A stretch of 21,889 nt of DNA from a virus. Under the pieces are notes generated by a model that did no database searches, had not been told where the DNA came from, and saw only the letters and a list, made by a program, of their open reading frames with translations. Position numbers and translations under genes: made by a program. Numbering within the stretch: the first letter of the stretch is position 1; the number at the start of each line of letters is the position of its first letter. The DNA is taken from the IMG/VR virus record IMGVR_UViG_3300030110_001470, positions 6,305-28,193 of that record; one strand, given 5' to 3'. Shown piece by piece: positions 18,501 through 21,889 of the stretch.

Positions 18501-21387
18501 TGACGTCTTATCTGAAAGATCTCTTGCTATAGTTGGTAAAGACTTAAGAAAAGAAGGATTATTACATTTAAAAGATCAGTTAATACAATTATCATTAAGA
18601 GGTGAACAAGCTGACATTATAATAGCTGAAAATGCTATTAAAAACTCTGATAAGTATAAAAGATTGCACAATAAAAATGCTAATATTTTAGAAAATATGG
18701 GCTTTAGTTCTAAAGGCAAAACAAATATGGAGATAATTGAAAAGTTATCAAATATTGATAAAGCTATTAGAATCGCTAAAGATCCTAATAAAGTAAAAAA
18801 AGGTATAAGTATTTTTGATTTTGATGATACTGTTGGTAGAACAAAATCTAAAGTAATATATGAAATGCCTGATGGTACTAAAGGAAAAATAAATGCTGCT
18901 GAGTTTGCGACTAGATCTACAGAACTAGAAGCAAAAGGAGCTAAATTTGATTTTTCTGAGTTTGATAAGGTTGTTGATGGAACACCTGGGCCTTTTATAA
19001 ATAAACTTAGGAAAGCAGTTAATAAATTTGGAAACGAAAATGTATTTATACTAACAGCTAGACCTCAACAAGCGGCTATACCTATACAAAAGTTTTTACA
19101 AAGTTTAGGTGTTAATTTAAAAATAGAAAACATAACTGGATTAGCAGACGGTAGGCCAGAAGCTAAAGCTCAATTTATAGTTGACAAAGCAGCAAAAGGT
19201 TATAATGATTTTTATTTTGTTGATGATGCATATAAAAACGTACAAGCTGTACAAAAAGTTTTAAATGTTATAGATGTTAAATCAGATGTGCAACAAGCTT
19301 TTTCTGCTAAAAATAAAAACTTAAATAACGATATAAACTCTATAATAGAGTACGCTACAGGTATAGGTAAAGAAAAAACTTATAGTAAAGCTAAAGCAGA
19401 AATAACTGGTAAAGGCAAAAAGAACTGGTCTTTATATATGCCTAATAGAGCTGGTGATTTTTATTCTCTTACAAACGCTTTATTAGGTAAAGGTAAAAAA
19501 GGATTAGAAAACAGAGAGTGGTTTAAAGAAAATTTATCAAAGCCGTTTTCAAGAGGTGATTTAGCTTATCAAACAGAAAGAAGAATTAAAATGGCTGATT
19601 ATTTTGCTCTTAAAAAGCAATTAAAAGATGCTGAATATGAAGCTGGTTTATTAAATGTATTTAAGAAAAATCCTTTAAAGAAGCCTTTTGAAAAAGATAG
19701 TAAATGGACTAATGAACATGCTGTTAGAGTATATAATTGGAATAAACAAAATACTTTACCTACAGATATATCTAAATCTGATGTAAAAAAACTAGTAAAT
19801 CATGTAAATAATAATCCTAAGTTAAAAGCGTTCGCTGAAGAATTAATAAAAATAAATAAACAAGATGGATATCCAGCTCCTAAAGAGTTTTGGGTTAGCG
19901 AAGGTATAACACAAGATATGTTAACTAGCGGAGAAAATGTTAGTAGAAAAAGACATATGAAGCAGTTTATTGATAATGCTAATATTATTTTTAGTCCAGA
20001 AAATTTAAATAAAATGGAAGCCGCTCTTGGTCCAACATGGAGAAGAGCAATGGAAGATGCTATAGAAAGGATGAAAACTGGTACTAATAGACCTAGTTGG
20101 GGAAGAGGTAATAAATGGGAATCAGATATACTTGATTTTATGAACGGTTCTATTAGTGGTATAATGTTCTTAAATGTAAGATCAGCTATATTACAGCAAG
20201 TATCTATACCTAATTACATAAATGTTACTGATAACAACCCGTTTAAAGCTGCTAAAGCTTTTTCAAACTTTCCACAATTTGCAAAAGATTATGTAAAGCT
20301 AATGAATGATTCATGGTCTAGAAACCGTAGAGATGGTTTAAGATACAATATACAAGAATCAGAGATAGTAGAAGCATTGTCAAGATCAAAAAACAAAGGA
20401 GCGGCAATTATTGATTGGGCTCTTAAAAAAGGTTTTGTATTAACTAAATATGCTGACTCACACGCTACTGCTTTTGGTGGTGCTAGTTTTTATAGAAATA
20501 GATTAAATACTTATAAGAAAAAAGGTTTATCTGAAAAAGAAGCTGAGCAAAGAGCTTTAGAAGACTGGAGAGAAATGTCTGACGGTACACAGCAAACATC
20601 AAGAATGGATAGAGTTAGTCAAGAACAAAAAAGTGTAGCTGGTAGATTAATACTTCCTTTTAGTAGTGTTCAATTAGCTTATGGTAGAAGATATATTGAT
20701 GATCCAGCTAGAGATTTAATTAACGGTAGATACGAAGGTTTAATAAAAGGTGAAAACTCTGCTCTTAAAAAAGTTGGTCAAATAGTATATGGTACAGTTA
20801 TTCAAGGCGCTGTATTCCACGCGTTACAACAAGGTGTATTTAAAGTATTATTTGAAGATGGCAATACACTTGATGGTGAAGAACTTGAAGTTGCTAATGC
20901 TACTTTAGATGGTATATTAGTGGGTATGGGTATAAGAGGTAAAGCATATGCAACGTTTAAAAACTGGTTAATTAAAGCTGGAAAAGAACTTCAAAAAGAT
21001 AATCCAAAACTTAGAGATACAGCATCAGATTTATTAAAAGTATCACCACCTATTGATAAAAAATATAGACAAATAAGAGGTGCGTTAGCAACATTAGATT
21101 ATGATATGGATGAGATGAGTGAAATAAGTTTAGATAACCCAGGGCTTGCGGCTGCAGCTGGAATTATTGAAGCTAGTACAAACGCTCCTGTTGACAGATT
21201 ATTAAGAAAAATGCAGAATGTAAAAGCTGCATTAGAAGAAGATAGAGCTAATTGGCAAAGACCATTTTTATTAGGTGGTTGGGCTGAATATGACTTTGAA
21301 GAAGATGATAGATCTACAAATACATTTAGAGGTTTTACACCAAGAAAATTTGAAAAGAAAAAATTTAAAAGAAGAAAAATAAATTAA
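12589..21387 (+). CDS. Giant polyvalent virion protein: zincin motif, HAD phosphatase domain, LPD38-like C-terminus
   Basis: This is an uninterrupted 2932-residue protein, probably packed in the head and ejected into the cell. Order of visible parts: acidic Glu/Pro-rich N-terminus (1-60); coiled coil (~262-325); Gly-rich hydrophobic segment (~747-800) that could contact membrane; second coiled coil (~872-925); metallopeptidase-like module with H1004-E-I-G-H1008 and candidate third ligands E1071 or E1078; possible sigma-region-2-like pair of helices (NFNPEKNNSLSGYLANRV, 1273-1290); charged Lys/Glu linker (~1340-1405); long helical region of unknown role; complete HAD phosphatase domain (D2077-F-D2079-D-T, T2156, K2193, D2212-D2213); C-terminal part with SISGIMFLNVRSAILQQVS (~2519-2537) and GRLILPFSSVQLAYGRR (2685-2701), similar to the phage 'large polyvalent protein' domain LPD38; basic tail. 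It holds the gp16 position after two ejection-type genes. I see no RNA polymerase or transglycosylase motif. The next start overlaps its stop (TAATG). Confidence 0.7.
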   Translation: MVIPGIQEEQEVFGPEQAPEKDQFILEPKKEEPEYVFEPLNDTQINSIISLPDQKEEVGDIFSAVRFVDKSYNTIVNNLSKNYNDDGFVFEYDPGFSQNENQFIVRANNGAAIGVGKNEQSIKSMLNWMSENSLNADEREIYSERKKSIDNSIQDFFKNDIRFKDGQVQTYANFLPDYKGGSGTKKDQKDRSVGDFNYDDQLKRLKKELNVDGTNLEYYFDDEFEKIGKRYHDNYLEDFNRKQRIKRESVREEDDAINIKNDYKKINYTDNEIKLSEINKQIDSLKNEMSQPSYGLRTGTIIDDDKSSQIEKLQQQRNNLLNVIGNSKGWHGSFLTGLNFNKENALKPAFTLDGDFVDGLAVDEDEDTINNDDLMTSANKFSSLVPDELKDKSSIKDYLTDKTDEIAFNIAASNKIGDDFITLKGLRSDSRGYKKIIEDLEYTDFKEEYKPEDPTETSIVTLKVRLSDLAKHRNTIFNPSERNIIEDAKYYLSFLNPAAYGKEDEVLSTDDMSEAQLYTYVSQYANFRKQNMSDFKVLMALTDLQLDPRSYNKKFGSETIDAIKAGGNYIANTWSIEAAEKAGMNLKSDFNNKLQLQFDTYDWAKGNEGIINKNAIGTLQKSMLYEYGYQMPLEFTEDLAKFALVGKGIGSVQRAFNIGGKNYTLFKTVRGTGPNNRVRVSAAEIKKFKETNNLTSLSGPLALKAANKAGYTVELNKYTNLYKYGFGIIGEEFKMKTVFEEDYKVGGGTAFYAFGGAFGRFGTGLTKGLGTGSRRLNTVIGVPYSGLAFATSSEAAKLLEGGWKTLNGGETFAKQLENAYPNYQGDREFIGNMIFGSMLRIKSITGEVIKNPYANSLTSTAQLDNIIHNGHASLRRIENDYRDLETLLPENIAFKDRKKELELEHQRTTELISDAKQQLILSEGDVYDTQDPNKIAKHITKTYKGYFESLSKEYKNVELVVQQGNKGFAEKGLNPLDPAGIVFKNGGVVIGVNTLTAKRGMIEHEIGHELLKRKLKNDKTLVGKLVNGIEDAFKGKIFTEGDKQYTSFREYIKDLYTEDGKAPTKKLTDIEFITNAIEFMADPIYYRNVLRQNNNGSLTTWSILKDKYSTLTGASPELFADKKSIIMAFARTVQELKKGNITSESMRFFENLANRKGKFASKEFDWLDKGTQFNDIKLRETQETNEAFRSKEKEVDALVGEKVNGKYTVTKAEWDNPIRPGSAKAFDALYTPKESNIFRGIILKGIEGNNVYGRSKDAFVERVTSELARDIMNFNPEKNNSLSGYLANRVIWAKGDILNEFAKKPFEKSRDVEAGELGSVRERGAEDVGIKTFEDNYVFGENKKNIDKSKKETGLVQTEKGLIEPLEIITPKPTKDVKVDEANKKQIENIENKIEADKPADLSGKNIANLEPSKELVDLVKPLFGKNRKDQIQNMIDNGELYYKAYFPESAMYGEGVIQPGKSSTMISKAFPMFYVPKGERAIKATEIETGKAGTKSGLEIRDRMPWSQAKTVWENMSWSDLKIADLKSNDLAYRNQGTALNSFYKQAAKVINNRGVRKLLDNEKLIQQLADGKGEYMAAKLKDGLNDIRSPFGKTYESSLQAINLYQRNPSDFRKRFPNEWKIINNLSNNLGFGLKNVENATGFVEAVKQFKLNSTTAKKFGITNEEFQAVIGEVSFLQRRYDGKDYNLINVEAATTYSKNVTELQAYLSNKFGETFSRSLLGDHYRTNMGGITNAKAKQKYGEYADGSIVKFDKAPEFSKVYDKSKQVDKGGFFNNISEVTFKQINSLKNSYDKANKLVEQGKIKEANEVLDKAFSVLDNNARKEIYNSWQKSKEAWLNSSTSKQQWLERAKHILLMGRNNTNVEAGERQLAEVVAVYRGDVVGITKLEHAKPMVKQSVDAALAVINGEWSTKGEQIMKDFKGIIGPKSLFNIIDLVGKTTNPSGMARMVFDFESLKDYQVVGTEKSLYDVLSERSLAIVGKDLRKEGLLHLKDQLIQLSLRGEQADIIIAENAIKNSDKYKRLHNKNANILENMGFSSKGKTNMEIIEKLSNIDKAIRIAKDPNKVKKGISIFDFDDTVGRTKSKVIYEMPDGTKGKINAAEFATRSTELEAKGAKFDFSEFDKVVDGTPGPFINKLRKAVNKFGNENVFILTARPQQAAIPIQKFLQSLGVNLKIENITGLADGRPEAKAQFIVDKAAKGYNDFYFVDDAYKNVQAVQKVLNVIDVKSDVQQAFSAKNKNLNNDINSIIEYATGIGKEKTYSKAKAEITGKGKKNWSLYMPNRAGDFYSLTNALLGKGKKGLENREWFKENLSKPFSRGDLAYQTERRIKMADYFALKKQLKDAEYEAGLLNVFKKNPLKKPFEKDSKWTNEHAVRVYNWNKQNTLPTDISKSDVKKLVNHVNNNPKLKAFAEELIKINKQDGYPAPKEFWVSEGITQDMLTSGENVSRKRHMKQFIDNANIIFSPENLNKMEAALGPTWRRAMEDAIERMKTGTNRPSWGRGNKWESDILDFMNGSISGIMFLNVRSAILQQVSIPNYINVTDNNPFKAAKAFSNFPQFAKDYVKLMNDSWSRNRRDGLRYNIQESEIVEALSRSKNKGAAIIDWALKKGFVLTKYADSHATAFGGASFYRNRLNTYKKKGLSEKEAEQRALEDWREMSDGTQQTSRMDRVSQEQKSVAGRLILPFSSVQLAYGRRYIDDPARDLINGRYEGLIKGENSALKKVGQIVYGTVIQGAVFHALQQGVFKVLFEDGNTLDGEELEVANATLDGILVGMGIRGKAYATFKNWLIKAGKELQKDNPKLRDTASDLLKVSPPIDKKYRQIRGALATLDYDMDEMSEISLDNPGLAAAAGIIEASTNAPVDRLLRKMQNVKAALEEDRANWQRPFLLGGWAEYDFEEDDRSTNTFRGFTPRKFEKKKFKRRKIN

Positions 21388-21749
21388 TGAATAAATTAGC
21401 GATAGTATTATTTTTTACGTTGAGTATTACTAACGCACAAATACAAGATGACAAAAAGCTACATTTTGCAGCAGGCGCAATAGCAAGTACTGTCGGATAT
21501 GAATATGTGTATAGCAAAACAGGAGATAAAAACCAAGCTTTAGCAGCTGGTGTGTTAACATCTATGATTGCTGGTATAGGTAAAGAAGTTTATGATTCGT
21601 TTCAACCAAAAAATAGATTTGATCAACAAGATGTAGCCGCAACAATATTAGGCGGTGTAACTGTTAGTCTTACAATAAAACTTAATTTAGTAAACTTCGG
21701 TAAAGAAGCAAAAAATAAAAAAAAGAAAAACAAAAAAAATGAAAAATGA
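21387..21749 (+). CDS. Exported membrane protein, YfiM/DUF2279-like
   Basis: This 120-residue protein has an N-terminal signal peptide (MNKLAIVLFFTLSITNA|Q) and then DDKKLHFAAGAIASTVGYEY (22-41). The DK.LHF.AG opening and the two Ala/Gly-rich hydrophobic helices (~26-40 and ~49-65), followed by DQQDVAATILGGVTVSLTIK (79-98), are typical of small YfiM/DUF2279-type envelope proteins found in Bacteroidota and their phages. Their biochemical role is unknown. The C-terminus is a Lys/Asn-rich basic tail (about 15 residues). Translation is probably coupled to the giant gene, because the ATG shares its A with the upstream TAA, and to the next gene through an ATGA overlap. A role at the host envelope, in lysis or in DNA entry, is possible but not shown. 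A holin is less likely because the first hydrophobic stretch is a cleavable signal. Confidence 0.55.
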   Translation: MNKLAIVLFFTLSITNAQIQDDKKLHFAAGAIASTVGYEYVYSKTGDKNQALAAGVLTSMIAGIGKEVYDSFQPKNRFDQQDVAATILGGVTVSLTIKLNLVNFGKEAKNKKKKNKKNEK

Positions 21750-21889
21750 GAAAAATTTTAATTGTCCTCTTTGCGGCGGTATTTGCAATATCTGCTAACG
21801 CACAAGAAAAACCACAAAAAGATAAAGGTAGATTTTTTAAATCTATATATAACGAGTTATTTAAATACGGTACGTTTTATGTAGCTGGT
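21746..21889 (+). CDS. Exported or virion-associated protein, N-terminal fragment (3' truncated)
   Basis: This gene is cut off by the end of the window. The ATG at 21746 overlaps the previous TGA stop (ATGA), and the 48 visible codons stay open to the last base. The N-terminus is a standard signal peptide, MRKILIVLFAAVFAISANA|Q, with a Bacteroidota-style NA|Q cleavage site. The mature protein begins EKPQKDKGRFFKSIYNELFK and then YGTFYVAG. The family is not identifiable from this much sequence. The overlap with the preceding exported membrane protein suggests the two are made in equal amounts and act together at the envelope or in the virion. Confidence 0.6.
   Translation, partial: MRKILIVLFAAVFAISANAQEKPQKDKGRFFKSIYNELFKYGTFYVAG

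Noticed and set aside
12589-21387. Lytic transglycosylase or lysozyme domain in the giant protein, as in T7 gp16
   Set aside because: I looked for an SLT-type catalytic Glu with its downstream GLMQ-type motif and did not find one in the sequence.
21387-21749. Holin
   Set aside because: The first hydrophobic stretch is a cleavable signal peptide, and the DK.LHF.AG pattern fits YfiM-like envelope proteins better.

Overview
The window is an AT-rich stretch of a tailed-phage (Caudoviricetes) genome carrying a late structural module. All genes lie on the + strand, most of them separated by 2 to 5 bases or overlapping. I see no tRNA, insertion sequence, CRISPR array or metabolic host gene, and no gene-free stretch as long as 100 bases. 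The host is probably a Bacteroidota, most likely a marine or aquatic flavobacterium. Starts are preceded by A/T-rich leaders with no Shine-Dalgarno sequence, and two signal peptides end in the NA|Q cleavage context common in that phylum. The gene order (scaffold-like, capsid, ring/adaptor-type proteins, a very long 'stabilization/muzzle' protein, then ejection-type proteins) resembles crAss-like and related short-tailed phages. The usual hallmarks for placing it (terminase, portal, polymerase) are outside the window, so that placement is inference.

Layout. 2-415: 3' end of a probable scaffold gene. 436-1875: major capsid protein. 1902-2249: small protein directly behind it, a possible decoration protein. 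2268-2310: a strong hairpin with a T-run, a candidate terminator that closes the capsid unit. 2334-3152: an unrecognised K/E-rich protein, followed by a second hairpin (3159-3193) with the same TTAATT loop. 3207-9671: three packed genes for a ring-type protein, a head-tail adaptor and a 1510-residue muzzle/stabilization-like protein. 9674-21387: a three-gene set whose order and size progression match the T7-type internal (ejection) proteins: a gp14-like protein with a secretion-type N-terminus, a 637-residue protein, and a 2932-residue giant. 21387-21889: two translationally coupled genes for signal-peptide proteins, the second cut by the window end.

How the genes fit together. The scaffold and capsid proteins build the head. 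The ring, adaptor and muzzle proteins would form the portal-proximal neck and short tail. The 330-, 637- and 2932-residue proteins are best read as cargo packed in the head and ejected with DNA. The giant protein, about 40% of the window, is the most interesting object. It carries a zincin-type HEIGH motif near residue 1004, a complete set of HAD phosphatase motifs at residues 2077-2213, a possible sigma-region-2-like helix pair near residue 1275, and a C-terminal region resembling the 'large polyvalent protein' domains of phages. It looks like a multi-enzyme effector delivered from the virion.

All family names come from recognising motifs by eye. No similarity search was run.
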